Below, piece by piece: positions 21,999-32,365 of a stretch of DNA of 64,000 nucleotides (position 1 is the stretch's first letter; every line of letters starts with the position of its first letter). The translations under genes were made by a program, and so were the position numbers. The notes under the pieces are model-generated. The model did not search any database, was not told where the DNA came from, and saw only the letters and a program-made list of their open reading frames with translations. The DNA is from Bactericera cockerelli (Eukaryota; Arthropoda; Insecta; Hemiptera; Triozidae): the NCBI GenBank assembly GCA_024516035.1, contig CM044960.1, positions 12,856,818-12,920,817 on the forward strand. Direction: 5' to 3'.

Positions 21999-22604
21999 AA
22001 CAAAAAATACTGGGAAGATTGGAGCAGCAATAAGTAGGTGTACAATTGTACATTGTTGTTGATCAACAATAAAAGCTCAAGAACACATCAATCATTATCA
22101 AAGAGTGGAAAGTGACAGGTGAACCTGACACAATCGGACCTCGTTAAAATTTAAACATTATACTTTGACAAAATCTCAACTTAATGTATATAAGGCTACT
22201 GCGAAGGTCGAGAAATGTAAACACAATATTGTGACTTGAAATTTGCTGAATTTGCATTCCTCATAAACATAAAATAATATGGGTCAAATTTTACGACCTA
22301 TCGAACATCATCAGTAAGTATGCTCATTGTTTCTTTTTTGGCGTAAGTCGTGTGTTATGAATATTTATGTATGTGATCATCTCCTGTTTTTTTCACTTTC
22401 AATTACCACGGTCAGTTGGTCAGTGAGAGCCCTCAGACGCAATGACAATTTCCTGCAGACAGTACCTATTGTGATCGGTTACTCTCAATTTTTTCCCTAT
22501 TTGACGTTCTCACACGTGTATTCGAGGTCCAACAGTAAAGTTCCGGGACAACCCTCTGTTGAAATGCTTGCACCATTGAAACCCGGCACTACATACTTTA
22601 AATA
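21999..22604. other. FAR intron sequence, nothing recognised
   Basis: No recognised repeat apart from a small palindrome TTGTTGATCAACAA at about 22053-22066. Confidence 0.45.
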
Positions 22605-22745
22605 AATAGTAGTCCCATTGGCATTATCACCAGCACCTTGATGAAACTTAATTTTTTCTTTTCTTTGCGAATAGGTACCTACTTTATCTTTCACTGTAAA
22701 TAAAGTCTTGTCTTCAATGTAAATAAAGTTTGGTTGAATTTTTTT
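22605..22745 (+). mobile_element. Retroelement 3' tail (GGCATTATCACC family), degraded
   Basis: Shares CCCATTGGCATTATCACC and CACCTTGATGAAACTT, plus the AATAAAG-rich end, with 11205-11345 and 27645-27785. Confidence 0.5.
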
Positions 22746-23739
22746 TATTAATATTGGTCGAAGCAGAGGATCAGGTCGTCAAGTGTAACTGCAAAAGTTC
22801 TGCCGTTCTTATTTTGACCACTTCAATCGATTCAAAATAAGTTCCTTTGAGCTTTTTAAGAACAGAACGTAGTCGCAGCGTGCTGGGACTGCTTGGTCAG
22901 ACAAACATAAACCATCATACAGAGAGCCACAAGTGTAATTTATGTGAAGTTCCAGTTGCTGGAATTCCAGAGCTCGGGTCTTTTCTTGTGAATCCTCTCT
23001 AGAAGTTTGATAAGCCTTTCTCTATAGAAAGTAATATAGTTGGCTAACAATTGGATAATTTTACCAAATTTTTCAACATTCTCGTCTCGTTTTGAAGTGT
23101 TTGGACAGATCATTTATCATCTGCAACGCCTTTCAACATTTCTTAAACCAATCGTAAAATGGTCTTCTATCTATACAGATACACATATCAAATCATAACC
23201 AAAACGATTTCAAAACAAAATGATTTCAACCCCTACAAAACTAGTTGAATGTACATCAGAATCTCAGTTATGGGAGTCGTCCGAGAACTTACCATCTGAG
23301 ATAGTACATTAGGTTAATTAATGTACAACCATTCCTGTTTCATAAGTGTAGATAAATAGCAAAACCATGCAATAAGATCTTTCCTGTCTTATGTCAATCA
23401 AAATCATTTGATATCACGTTATGAACCAACTGGGGTGATGTGCAGTGCTAAGCAAATGATTATGACTGTAATCTACATCAACAACCTAGTTTAAGTATTC
23501 AATGACTTGTAATTCATACCCAGATACCACACACTTAAGTAACATTAGAAATATTAAATCTATTATTGTGATATTCTAGACAACTTGTATTATGCTCTCA
23601 AGGGGTATTATTCAACATTTTCTCTTATTTTAAACAATACCACTACAAAAGAGTCGGTAAGTTCAATTAATATATCTATCGCTCTCTCTCTCTCTTTTCT
23701 ACATCTACCATGTGAAGTAGTGATAGACTCGAACCCAGA
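22746..23739. other. FAR intron sequence, nothing recognised
   Basis: About 1 kb of AT-rich intron without recognisable repeats or coding. Confidence 0.45.
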
Positions 23740-23945
23740 TAGGACATTGCTTGGTGGAAGAGATTGCCATAGACAATAACCCCGCCCTTTAGTTAGGACA
23801 TATGTTTTTATATATTTTCTATTCTTTTTCATTTTTATTGTACATATTGTTTCCATTTTTTTCATTGTTAAAATAATTATTTGTATGTACAATGTACATA
23901 ATGTCCATTTATATCTAATAAAGCGTTGTATAATAATAATAATAG
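23740..23945 (+). mobile_element. Retroelement 3' tail (GGCAATAACCCCGCCC family)
   Basis: GGTGGAAGAGATTGCCATAG, ACAATAACCCCGCCCTTTAG and TAGGACATATG, then T-rich sequence, AATAAAGCGTTG and a (TAA)n tail. Confidence 0.7.
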
Positions 23946-24797
23946 GACACAACGTTTACTTCATGTTCAAATAAAGCTTTCTTTTGCGTTTATTATTCAA
24001 AAAGATGAACTTGCAATAATGCTTGCTTTTTCAACCATCCATCAAGTTCAATTCATGGATGGAATGAATCAAACATAATGCTGGACTTGGGTGTGCACTG
24101 TGCATCCAGACTAGATGGAATGTTCATTTTGACAAGACAATTTAATCATGTATGAAATTTGATTTTAGGTAAAAGCGATGTTGAAAAAAAATTACCCAAT
24201 GGGTGTAACTTTCACAAAGCTGTACGTTACAAGTGAAAACCAGGATTTATTTTTATTTTCATATACTTATCTATAATAATTATTTACAAATTAATCGTTT
24301 TTTCTTTTTTTAATATCGTGACTCGTTTCAAACTACTTTTAAAATATAAACGATTTTTAAAGTTTAAAGTTCAAACTACTTTTAAAAACGAATGTCTCCA
24401 AAGGTGTATTAAAAAAAACTCAGGATGCCGAGCGCCCGAGCCTTTTTTCCTTCTTCTCTTCTTCTTCTTGGAAGAATAAGGAATGTTGACTTAACAGTAT
24501 TTTGTTTTTTAATGGTTCCTATCCATTTTGGATTTTATGCACTATGAAAGCTGACAGTAATTCATTTTTGTGATATCATGTTGTGCATTTAAATTTTCAA
24601 AAAAGATGCTCTTAACTAGATATGGTTTCCATATCTCCTTTTCTTCGACTGTTGCGTCTAGGGAGTGTATTTTTCCTGAGACACTCTAAACTTGTTTGCA
24701 TACTGGGTTACTAGGTACATGTTTGTTTTTCTTTTCTGTTTCAGTTTTCCACTTGAACTAGAATGATTGCTATCCTGATATAGGTAAGCTTTTAATA
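23946..24797. other. FAR intron sequence, nothing recognised
   Basis: AT-rich intron. It contains a short direct repeat around 24345-24390 (TTTTAAAGTTTAAAGTTCAAACTACTTTT region). No coding or transposon signature. Confidence 0.45.
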
Positions 24798-24799
24798 TA

Positions 24800-25239
24800 C
24801 AGGGTGGTCCAGAAAGTTTGCACCAAAATGATAGGGGTAATAAAAGAGACCATTTCCAACAAAAATATTCCCGGACATTTTCCTTTATTTTTTGTCGTTT
24901 TCAAAATGGCGGCCAAAACGTGTGTTTTTCAAATATTCCAACTTTGGTTTGGCTTTTGATTTTTTTAATTTTTTTTGTACCACCTAGAAAAAAAAATTGC
25001 ATCTTTGAATTGAGAATAAAATTTTAATTAAAATAAGTTAAATTAACCCGTTCAATGTTTTCATGATCATGATCATTTATGCTGTCAAGGTTCTGAACGC
25101 ACATATTTGAAAAACACACGTTTTGGCCGCCATTTTGAAAACGACAAAAAATAAAGGAAAATGTCCGGGAATATTTTTGTTGGAAATGGTCTCTTTTATT
25201 ACCCCTATCATTTTGGTGCAAACTTTCTGGACCACCCTG
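24800..25239. mobile_element. Mariner-type MITE, 440 bp
   Basis: Starts CAGGGTGGTCCAGAAAGTTT at 24800 and ends with its complement at 25239. TA flanks it at 24798-24799 and 25240-25241. The arms extend ~150 bp with very high identity around a short AT-rich centre. Complementary open frames on both strands are mirror images of the arms and not genes. Confidence 0.88.
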
Positions 25240-25510
25240 TATATACATATAAACAGTTTAAAAACACGTAAATTTCGAAGAGCAAAGAAAAATAACTTTG
25301 GTACACGGCCAGTTCTGTTTGGTGTGGTCAAGAGGGAAGAGGAGATAAGGATATGGGAAAAAGGAGTATAGGACGAGGATCAGGAATTAGTTGCATAGTG
25401 ACCGTTCTTGACTGTGGGCAGGAGTGAGTGACGGAATGATGAAAAAATTTCAGATTTCAAAGGAGAGTGAATTTCAGAGATTGATCGAGGATAAGACGAA
25501 TGCAATTTGA

Positions 25511-25639
25511 GGGCGGAATTAATAGACGTTTTTGTAATACTTCTGTGGCTCTTAGTCACCGATTGCGTACTGTGTAAGATAGGGAAAACCGACACTTACC
25601 AACGACTTAAGTTATTGATGTTGTCTATTAATTCCGCCC
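25511..25639 (-). mobile_element. 129-bp PIF/Harbinger-type MITE, copy 1 (minus)
   Basis: Terminal inverted repeats GGGCGGAATTAATAGAC, length exactly 129 bp, flanked by TGA on both sides (25508-25510 and 25640-25642). It is inverted relative to the copies at 28146 and 31140, with only a few substitutions between copies. A 3-bp TNA duplication and GGG ends suit PIF/Harbinger. Confidence 0.88.
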
Positions 25640-25642
25640 TGA

Positions 25643-26231
25643 ATTTTTGATAGGAAATGGTGTTACAATGTGAAATTTCAAAAACTTGAGTGGGCTCTAC
25701 TTATTCTGGAAGAGACAGAAGGTTTGAAGGTGAATTTTGAAAATAAGTAGGGAGGTGACTTGGTGCAAAATAATTTATAATTTCATGTTGACATTTCATG
25801 AGTTTCTGGTATTCTGTATTAATCTGATGTGTGTTGTTTTTTCAGCTTAATATTTTTCCTTTTTTTCCTGGATCATTTTAAAGATTGTGAGCAGTTGTAT
25901 TAAATTTATCATTAATAAAATCATAACAAGCATCACAAATTAAAATAATAATAAATTTCAAGATACGTCATACCGGCTCCATGTTGAAACTTCTTGAATA
26001 TAAATTATATTTTTTATATAATGAAGAATGTAAAAATTTCTAAGGGACCTCCTATTTTGTATTATTTTTTTATTTTTTAATGTCTTGTGCAGTCTTGTGA
26101 GGTTGTGCAGCGCTGTGTCATACTGGGATTGCATAGGATGAAGATAAGATGGGCAAGATCATAAAGAATAGGGTTTTAGTGTTGTCTTGAGAGAACTCTT
26201 CTGGTTTATCAAATGATACAGCAAGCCTACT
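25643..26231. other. FAR intron sequence, nothing recognised
   Basis: AT-rich intron between the MITE and the LINE fragment. Confidence 0.45.
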
Positions 26232-26705
26232 TCAGCTCCTATTTTTGACGGCATATTTGACATGTGTGGACCAAGTACAGTTTTGGTCCAGATAACAGCC
26301 CAGGTATTTGATTTCCTTTTGCCATCTTATATTCTTATCCTGGAATGATATACTTTCGATGTGTTTATTGTAATTTAGATTTCTACAGTGTAGCTTGAAG
26401 ACTATCCCTTCTGTCTTCCGAATCATTTTGATCTTCTTTTTATTATAGAAATCCGCCAGTTTGATGATATGATCATGAAAGAGATCTGTGGGGATCTTCC
26501 TGTTTTTACAATTGCCTTTCATGTATGTGGCTGTGTCATCACCATAAAGGACATTCTGACTAAAGGAGATATTAGTATGTCTGTGATGTTAATGTTTAAA
26601 AGGACAGGCCCTAGAATCGATCCTTGTGGAACTCCTGCGGCTAATTCAGCTCTTAGGGATCTTGCTTCAACCTCAATCAGCTTGGATTGGGCCGAAGATA
26701 GCTAA
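26232..26705 (-). pseudogene. LINE reverse-transcriptase fragment (Jockey-like)
   Basis: Minus-strand translation shows reverse-transcriptase motif 4 (GVPQGSILGPVL). After a frameshift it shows the catalytic YGDD box (LYGDDTATYMKG), and later IKYLGCYLDQNCTWSTHV, matching the VKYLGVxLDxxLTWxxHI motif of Jockey/CR1-type elements. Only the palm-to-thumb part of the polymerase remains. The frameshift before YGDD and the missing ends show it is dead. It lies in the FAR intron between exons 2 and 3, in the same orientation as the gene. Confidence 0.88.
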
Positions 26706-26714
26706 CATACCGAG

Positions 26715-26800
26715 GGTTTTATTTTGAGTGGTAAACGACCAAATCCTAACCTCGCTGGGTATTGCTTAACTTCAGTGATCAGAAATGAACTGGTTTATTT
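26715..26800 (-). mobile_element. 5S-headed SINE remnant
   Basis: The plus strand shows CCAAATCCTAACCTCGCTGG and GCTTAACTTCAGTGATCAGA, the reversed 5S-derived head. The rest is lost. Confidence 0.6.
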
Positions 26801-27159
26801 AACAATAATACGTGGCTAGCTCACTTGCTCTTACACATTTGAAGTAAGTATGTTCTATGGTATCTTTTGTAAGCACAATAATTCAATTAAAAATAAGAGG
26901 GATTCAACCTTACTAAATCAAGTTTCCTTAATTTTCACTTTAAAAAGCACAGTTCGAGGTTATTCAGGTTTAGAGTTAGTTGGATTCGAGCAAAGATCGC
27001 TGAAAGGTTCCGTGCTGTCTGGGACAAGTCTCTTCTCATCTCAGAATTTTCTCGAATATCTTGAGACGAGAAAAGAGATGTTGTATTTTTGTACAAGAAA
27101 AGACTAATTAAGACGAAATCTAAGTCATGTCTCGAGTTCACCGGAAACCATTAACTCAC

Positions 27160-27408
27160 CTTCAAACCATCACACTGCTTGGCCAATCTCAAAACCTGGC
27201 TTGTGGCAAACAGATTGGATTTGATTCCCACTTGAAGTTCCTCATCGAACCTCATGGTGGCAGCACAGTGGAAGATAATGTTGACTTCGGCCGCCAGCAG
27301 GCGTCGGTGTGTCTCACTAAGGCCGAGTCCCTTACTTTCGTTATCACCTGGTATGACTTTGACCTTGGATCTGAAATCTGGTACCTCGCCGTTTAAGCGG
27401 TCGAATAC
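27160..27408 (-). CDS. FAR exon 2
   Basis: Acceptor TTTCCATTCCAG|GTA, donor AAG|GTGAGT. It is 249 bp (83 codons, residues 70-152, phase 0 both ends). VFDRLNGEVPDF is followed by KVKVIPGD, GLGLS and NIIFHCAATMRFDEEL, which match the FAR family LFDRL...VxxIxGDxxxxxLGLSxxD...NIVFHCAATVRFDE pattern. It ends in the LxLAKxxxxLK helix. Confidence 0.96.
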
Positions 27409-27644
27409 CTGGAATGGAAAGTTGTCGTCCGCACATGAAAAAAAGCTCGTAAACAAAATGAGAAAATCAAAATATGTACATAAAATAATGTTTCATGTTC
27501 GCTGGCATTCGTTATGAAACTGCAATTTTTTAATACGCCATTTTCTTTAAATGAACATACATATATAAGAGAGGTCTATAACAATCGAAGTTCTTGACCA
27601 CCCCAATTTCTTTAAAATTCTATTATGCGATTATCAGACCAACG

Positions 27645-27785
27645 ATAGGGTGGTGAGGAAGAGAATGCCGTTGGCATTAGCACCGCCCTTGATCAAGTTT
27701 TGTTTTGTTAATTTTAATTTCTATGTATGTATATATTCTATGTTATTTGTAAATAAAACTTGATCAAATATGTTTAATATTAATA
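27645..27785 (+). mobile_element. Retroelement 3' tail (GAATGCC...GGCATTA family)
   Basis: GGTGGTGAGGAAGAGAATGC, GTTGGCATTAGCACCGCC and CTTGATCAAGTTTTG, then AT-rich sequence ending TTGTAAATAAAACTTGATC and a (TAA)n tail. It abuts a short tRNA-head remnant at 27786-27822. Confidence 0.7.
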
Positions 27786-27822
27786 ATAACGATTTGACCT
27801 CTGAGCTACCGGCACAAACAGG
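27786..27822 (-). mobile_element. tRNA-SINE head remnant next to FAR exon 1
   Basis: The minus strand reads CCTGTTTGTGCCGGTAGCTC then AGAGGTCAAATCG, the 5' head of the GGTAGCTCAGTGG SINE family. Only ~35 bp remain, about 20 bp from the exon 1 donor. Confidence 0.65.
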
Positions 27823-27842
27823 ACAAGGTCACGCCTACTCAC

Positions 27843-28068
27843 CACGGTGTTGAAGATCTTCTCCATCCTCTCCTCAGGGCTGGTACCCTTCTTGCTCCTA
27901 GCCATCACGTAGATGGTTCCCAGGTCAGGGAAGCCCCTCAGCAGCTTGTCCAGCAGGATCTTGCCCATGAAGCCTGTGCCGCCCGTGACCAGAATGTTGG
28001 CGCCCCTGTAGAACTCGTCCACGGAGACTGGCGGGCCTTGTGACGTCATGACGGATGTGGGGGGTGCG
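27843..28068 (-). CDS. FAR exon 1 (first coding exon; CDS 27843-28049)
   Basis: Start codon ATG at 28049-28047, followed by MTSQGPPVSVDEFYRGANIL. The NAD(P)H-binding motif TGGTGFMGK (residues 22-30) is next, then LLDKLLRGFPDLGTIYVMAR and a final MEKIFNTV. The PSVxEFYxGxxIxVTGGTGFMGK start is typical of insect FARs, which supports this Met. Bases 28050-28068 are 5' UTR preceded by a good acceptor (CATTTTTCAG), so an upstream non-coding exon must exist. Donor GTG|GTGAGT. Confidence 0.96.
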
Positions 28069-28145
28069 CTGAAAAATGGGAAAGAGTAACATGCGGGAGT
28101 TATTCTTTGTTAGATAAATTGATTTATGTCAGTTTTTGACGTTTA

Positions 28146-28274
28146 GGGCGGAATTAATAGACAACATCAATAACTTAAGTCGTTGGTAAGTGTCGATTTT
28201 CCCTATCTTACACAGTACGCAATCCGTGACTTAGCGCCACAGAGGTATTACAAAAACGTCTATTAATTCCGCCC
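28146..28274 (+). mobile_element. 129-bp PIF/Harbinger-type MITE, copy 2
   Basis: GGGCGGAATTAATAGAC terminal inverted repeats, 129 bp, TTA duplication at 28143-28145 and 28275-28277. It lies ~80 bp upstream of FAR exon 1, in the 5' intron. Confidence 0.9.
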
Positions 28275-28284
28275 TTAATGTCAA

Positions 28285-28405
28285 ATTATTGAGACGAGAG
28301 TTTTACCCTCCATTCGTAGGAAACGTACCAAGCAGCTACCAACATTAACAACAGCCTGGGTGAGGCCAGCCTCACGAGGGGCGAGGGTTGGAATTTGAAT
28401 GGATT
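28285..28405 (-). mobile_element. SINE central-domain remnant
   Basis: The plus strand shows TTTTACCCTCCATTCGTAGG, CAGCCTGGGTGAGGCCAG and a trailing TTTGAATGG, the reversed central domain shared by the 5S- and tRNA-headed SINEs. No head is preserved. Confidence 0.6.
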
Positions 28406-29367
28406 TCACATTGAGTTGCACCAGAAATATCAAAAATTCTCGGTTAATTTTTTTAAAATAGGTACCTTTAATTGTTTCACAATAATAATTATCGTTCACC
28501 TCGATACGTTACGTGACTTACATGTTAATGATCACGCAGTCGCCTGTTAATGACCATGTAATTAGGAGGATATTTCGTCACTTATGTAGATACTTTTAAT
28601 ACTGACATGCATGATTTTCAAATGTGATTAAAAATGTGTAAAGTTAATAAATTTATGTGGGACAAGTAGCTGCGTTAAGTATATTATGTACTCTTTGAAA
28701 CAAATTAAACTATTCTACAATCTCTAGATTGTATACAAATGTATATACCTACATTTACCTACTCGCTTTCCTAAGCTGGAAGCAATTTCACAAGATTCAC
28801 GCTACACGTGCTGATCTTAACTGATCTAAATAATTTCCCAAGCCGTAAGCATTTTTCCAAAATTAAAACAGTTTCAAGGTCAGCCTGACTCATTACTAGG
28901 AGTTCGAAGGAATCCCTATTTCCATAAATATGAAAATGTTTTTTTTTTTTTTTCGTACGATTCCACTTGATTTCTATGAATAAATTCATAAGTATAACTA
29001 GTTATTGAGTGTTTTCTACAATTGCACATTTTTTTTTTTTTTTTTTGAGTTCAGTACACATAGTGTAATATGTACTATAAAGTACATATAAGTAAATTTA
29101 TATTTAATCAACAGACTGACATCATTATGAAGAAGATTGATGTAAGATAGAAACTAGTAATGAGGTGCAAATTGACCTGGGGGCCTCTGAAGACACACAG
29201 GTGCGACGTGGGTTAAGGTGATTACAAGAAAATGAGATCAGGTGACCATGTTGAAAACCAAACCAATGATTAACTCACAATACATTATACCGACTTTGTG
29301 TGAAAACCACTTGTTAAGGTTTCTGGAATTACGTAGTCTCATCTCAATTATAATTATTTATCTGAAC
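28406..29367. other. FAR 5' intron or upstream sequence, nothing recognised
   Basis: AT-rich, with two long T runs (28936-28952 and 29031-29046). No upstream FAR exon or promoter motif was convincing. Confidence 0.45.
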
Positions 29368-29525
29368 CGACCTCAGTAACCTGATCGATAAGCCGGCGGA
29401 CTTGTAATCTAGAGGTCGGTCGTTCGTTCGAGTCTCAAGTTAAGCAAAAATTTAGTAAATCGAGTTTCGAGTAATTGTGATATCACAGTTTTGATTCACA
29501 CAAATAATATGATAACTTTATTATT
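29368..29525 (+). mobile_element. tRNA-headed SINE (GACCTCAGTAGCTTGAT family)
   Basis: Head GACCTCAGTAACCTGATCGA, then GCGGACTTGTAATCTAGAGG with B box CGTTCGAGTCTC, body GCAAAAATTTAGTAAATCGA, and end ACACAAATAATATGATAACT. It is paired with an inverted copy at 29600-29745. Confidence 0.85.
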
Positions 29526-29599
29526 TGTTTACCCGAACTTCGGGCAAACTCGACAGTGACTGTATTAGACTTCACTCGATATTGTGTATTTTTTTTTTT

Positions 29600-29745
29600 T
29601 TATTAAGTTATCATATTTGTGTTGATCACTATCGTGATGTCACAACTACTCAAACTCGCTTTACTAAATTTACGTTGAAACCCGGACTTGAACCACCGAC
29701 CTCCAGGTTACAAGTCCGCCGCCATATCGATCAAGCTACTGAGGT
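29600..29745 (-). mobile_element. tRNA-headed SINE (GACCTCAGTAGCTTGAT family), inverted partner
   Basis: The plus strand reads AAGTTATCATATTTGTGTTG ... GTTACAAGTCCGCCGCC ... AGCTACTGAGGTCGGT, the complement of the 29368 element. The two are tail-to-tail with ~75 bp between them. Confidence 0.85.
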
Positions 29746-29750
29746 CGGTG

Positions 29751-30540
29751 TTTATTTTGTTTTGTTCACACACTGTATCTCGTCACGCTACTCAAAATGT
29801 ATCTCTTGGCACTTGCAGCATAATTACAAGGGACAAACCAGTTAGTTGTGAATAATTATATTACTGGGTAACGTTCCAAGTTGGACATAGTTGCATAAAT
29901 AATATCCGGTTCTTCTAAAAAAATCACAAAATGGACCGACCGGTTTGAGGCTTCAAGATTCTAACAAAGATCCAAAAGTGCGTCATTGGAAACGGAGCAA
30001 CACATTCTTGTGTAGATTCTGGGTTTTACCGTCTCACAGCCGGCCGGACGTAGGTCTTGCTTTCTGCCGGAGAAAAGAAATCAGCCTCCGCGTATCCTAT
30101 GATTAACACACGTAGGTACCTAGTTGAAAGTTACAGCCATATTCTGGATACTATAATTTGAGGAATCTTTAGACGAATGAACTGTTGGGATTCCCATACC
30201 AGTTTTGCGTTGTAAAAGCACATAATATAAAATCTTGTTGTTTTTACGCGGACTCATCGCGAACGGTTCAGATTTTATTACTATATGCAGTATATGTGCT
30301 TGTATGAACTTTCAAGGTACTTATTTCAGAGTGTTTGAACTTGTAGGTCGCAGGTTTGGTTTCTACAGGAGAAAGAATATCTGACAAAGAACTTGATCCC
30401 GGAGTTGTTGGTTTCTTGTCTGTGTCATTTCAAAATGTTATAATAATAAATAAAATACAGTTACAGGACTGTAGGACATGATTACAGAATTTCTCCAAAA
30501 CGGTTATCTATAAGCTACTTTTGATTATGATTCCGTACAT
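29751..30540. other. Non-coding stretch, nothing recognised
   Basis: No coding resemblance or repeat. Confidence 0.45.
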
Positions 30541-30622
30541 AAGTGGTAGTCAAGTGGTTAACGCTATAGTCTGGTAATCCAGGTAGCGTAGGGATCCGTT
30601 GGTTCGAATCCCACCCAGTGCA
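30541..30622 (+). mobile_element. tRNA-like sequence (SINE head or tRNA pseudogene)
   Basis: A-box-like GTGGTAGTCAAGTGGTTAAC and a perfect B box GGTTCGAATCC lie ~60 bp apart, with a 3' end CACCCAGTGCAC. The 5' and 3' ends pair poorly, so this is more likely a SINE head or tRNA pseudogene than a working tRNA. Confidence 0.55.
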
Positions 30623-31021
30623 CGAATTTTTCCTCATTAATTAACCACATAATAATAAGACTCTGATGGTTAGGTGGTAGAGCATTAGCCTCGCCCGGTG
30701 GTTACCTTCCACTAAAGAGTGTTATTATTATTATTATTCCGCCACTTCAGAAATCAAAAGAACTGTACTTACAAAATAATAATAAAATAAAGATGAGTGA
30801 TTTTACAAAAAGATTTTACAGCCTTTGTAATTTCGCAGCCATGAAACAGCAGCCACATTAGACGCTTGTGTTCTGTGTTGTAGTTTGCCCATCCCTTAAC
30901 GTCCTCTCTGATGGGCGAGGAGTGACACAATACTTCCCATTTAGGTACTGGGTCATCACGAGCGCACCAGAAGGTATCCCTCACATACGGCTGGAACCCA
31001 ATTTTGCTGAAACTTTTATGA

Positions 31022-31087
31022 CGGCTCTGGGAATCGAATGCGGGACCCTCCGCATGGCAAGCGAGTATCTGACCACTGAGCCACTAC
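31022..31087 (-). mobile_element. tRNA-Gly-like SINE head
   Basis: Minus strand: GTGGCTCAGTGGTCAGATAC, then CTTGCCATGCGG and B box GCATTCGATTCCC. The GCC-anticodon arm context resembles tRNA-Gly. The acceptor stem is not paired. Confidence 0.5.
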
Positions 31088-31139
31088 TACACTATACTAA
31101 ATTTTACTTATTTTTCCTCACGTGGTGCGAAAGGACTAA

Positions 31140-31268
31140 GAGCGGAATTAATAGACAACATCAATAACTTAAGTCGTTGGTAAGTGTCGGTTTTCCCTAT
31201 CTTACACAATACGCAATCCGTGACTTAGCGCCACAGAGGTATTACAAAAACGTCTATTAATTCCACCC
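31140..31268 (+). mobile_element. 129-bp PIF/Harbinger-type MITE, copy 3
   Basis: Inverted repeats GAGCGGAATTAATAGAC / GTCTATTAATTCCACCC, 129 bp, TAA duplication at 31137-31139 and 31269-31271. Same orientation as copy 2. Confidence 0.9.
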
Positions 31269-31271
31269 TAA

Positions 31272-32216
31272 GAGTCGAAAATTTCTGATCCCACCGAAAT
31301 TCGAACCCAGTTTGAGTGTGTGCAAGTCAAATGTGCCCCCAACTCGTACACGTTCACTATTTCTTTTGCGATGAAAATTTATTTTATCCAACCATATTAA
31401 TTTCCAACTTTTTCCTACCGAAATACTATATCTATACAGTATTGATTTTAGGAAGTTAAAAATATTTCAAGGGAAACTTTTTTTTAAATGAATACTTATT
31501 TAAAGAGAGGTCTGTAACATTCAGAGTCCTTGCCCCTTGATATCATGGGAAACTAATCGACCAAATAGATACCCCATAGAAATATTAAGAGCTGAAAATG
31601 TTATAGGTACTTGGTATGCAGAAATCATCAAGTTGTGTTTTCAGTGGAAAAATAAGCTCAGCCCCGCCTTGTAATTATATTTTGTTGTGGCTTAAAAAAT
31701 TAAATCACGTCATCGCGATAAGGTTGTTAAAACTCTAATTCTACCTTCTGATATTTTTACTATTTTTTTCAGCGCATTGATGATGTTGTTGGTGTTTTTC
31801 CACGCACGATTTTCTCGATTTGTTTTGAGATATCCTAGTCTGCTCAGCTATTGAAAATAAAAATGTTTTGGGCGTTTAGTTAGCCCGAATTTTCTAAATC
31901 AACATTCTAATTATTGCTTTTATGTGGAGAAACATTTTCTATAATTTTATCTAAAGATACGCCCATCCACCTAATAATAGGTGGTATGTTTCATTTTAAA
32001 TATTTTTGTTTAATAATAACACTGGTCAACATATATTTTTTTTTTTTTTCATAACCAAACTTGGTGTATTCTGGAGATTTTTGGTTAATCAAAGCATGTA
32101 TGATTACGTAAAGGTCATTCATTTTTCTTATTTTTTTTTAATGATATTTATTTACAGAGGAGACTTAACAATCAGAGTCCTTGCTCCTAGGTCATTAATT
32201 AGTTTGGATCAGTTCG
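31272..32216. other. Non-coding stretch with minor repeat remnant
   Basis: A fragment at 31485-31545 (AAAGAGAGGTCTGTAACATT, CAGAGTCCTTGCCCCTTG) recurs inverted at about 19145-19205, and more weakly at 27565 and 32155, so it is a small dispersed repeat. Otherwise nothing is recognised. Confidence 0.5.
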
Positions 32217-32365
32217 TATCTGACCTCAGTAGCATAATCCTAAAAGAGATGGACTCATAACTTGGAGGTCGGTGGTTCGAGTCCCAAGTTGGCAAAAATT
32301 TAGTAATGCTAGTTTGAGTAGTTCTGACATTACGATTGTGATTAACACAAATATGGTAACTTGGT
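32217..32365 (+). mobile_element. tRNA-headed SINE (GACCTCAGTAGCTTGAT family)
   Basis: Head TGACCTCAGTAGCATAATCC, GGAGGTCGGTGGTTCGAGTC, and body end ATTAACACAAATATGGTAAC. Confidence 0.8.

Larger units (their letters stand above)
10070..28068 (-). other. Fatty acyl-CoA reductase gene locus, eight exons found
   Basis: Spliced on the minus strand, the exons at 27843-28068, 27160-27408, 20737-20888, 19942-20051, 19330-19519, 16862-17113, 11663-11794 and 10070-10201 give one open protein of about 474 residues. All introns are GT-AG and all phases agree (0, 0, 2, 1, 2, 2, 2). FARs reduce fatty acyl-CoA to fatty alcohol with NADPH, usually at the ER or peroxisome, for insect waxes, hydrocarbon precursors or pheromones. 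Residues 22-29 hold the nucleotide-binding TGGTGFMG, and Tyr212/Lys216 form the YxxxK catalytic pair. The C-terminal FAR_C (sterile) domain starts in exon 6. Insect FARs are often ~500-530 residues, so the C-terminal tail, one further exon, is missing here. Introns carry SINEs, a LINE fragment, MITEs and one Helitron-like copy. The specific substrate chain length cannot be told from sequence. Confidence 0.93.

Noticed and set aside
30541..30622. Functional tRNA gene (and others at 18045, 31022, 46725, 52883)
   Set aside because: A- and B-box-like motifs exist, but acceptor stems and full cloverleaves cannot be formed. They are better explained as SINE heads.
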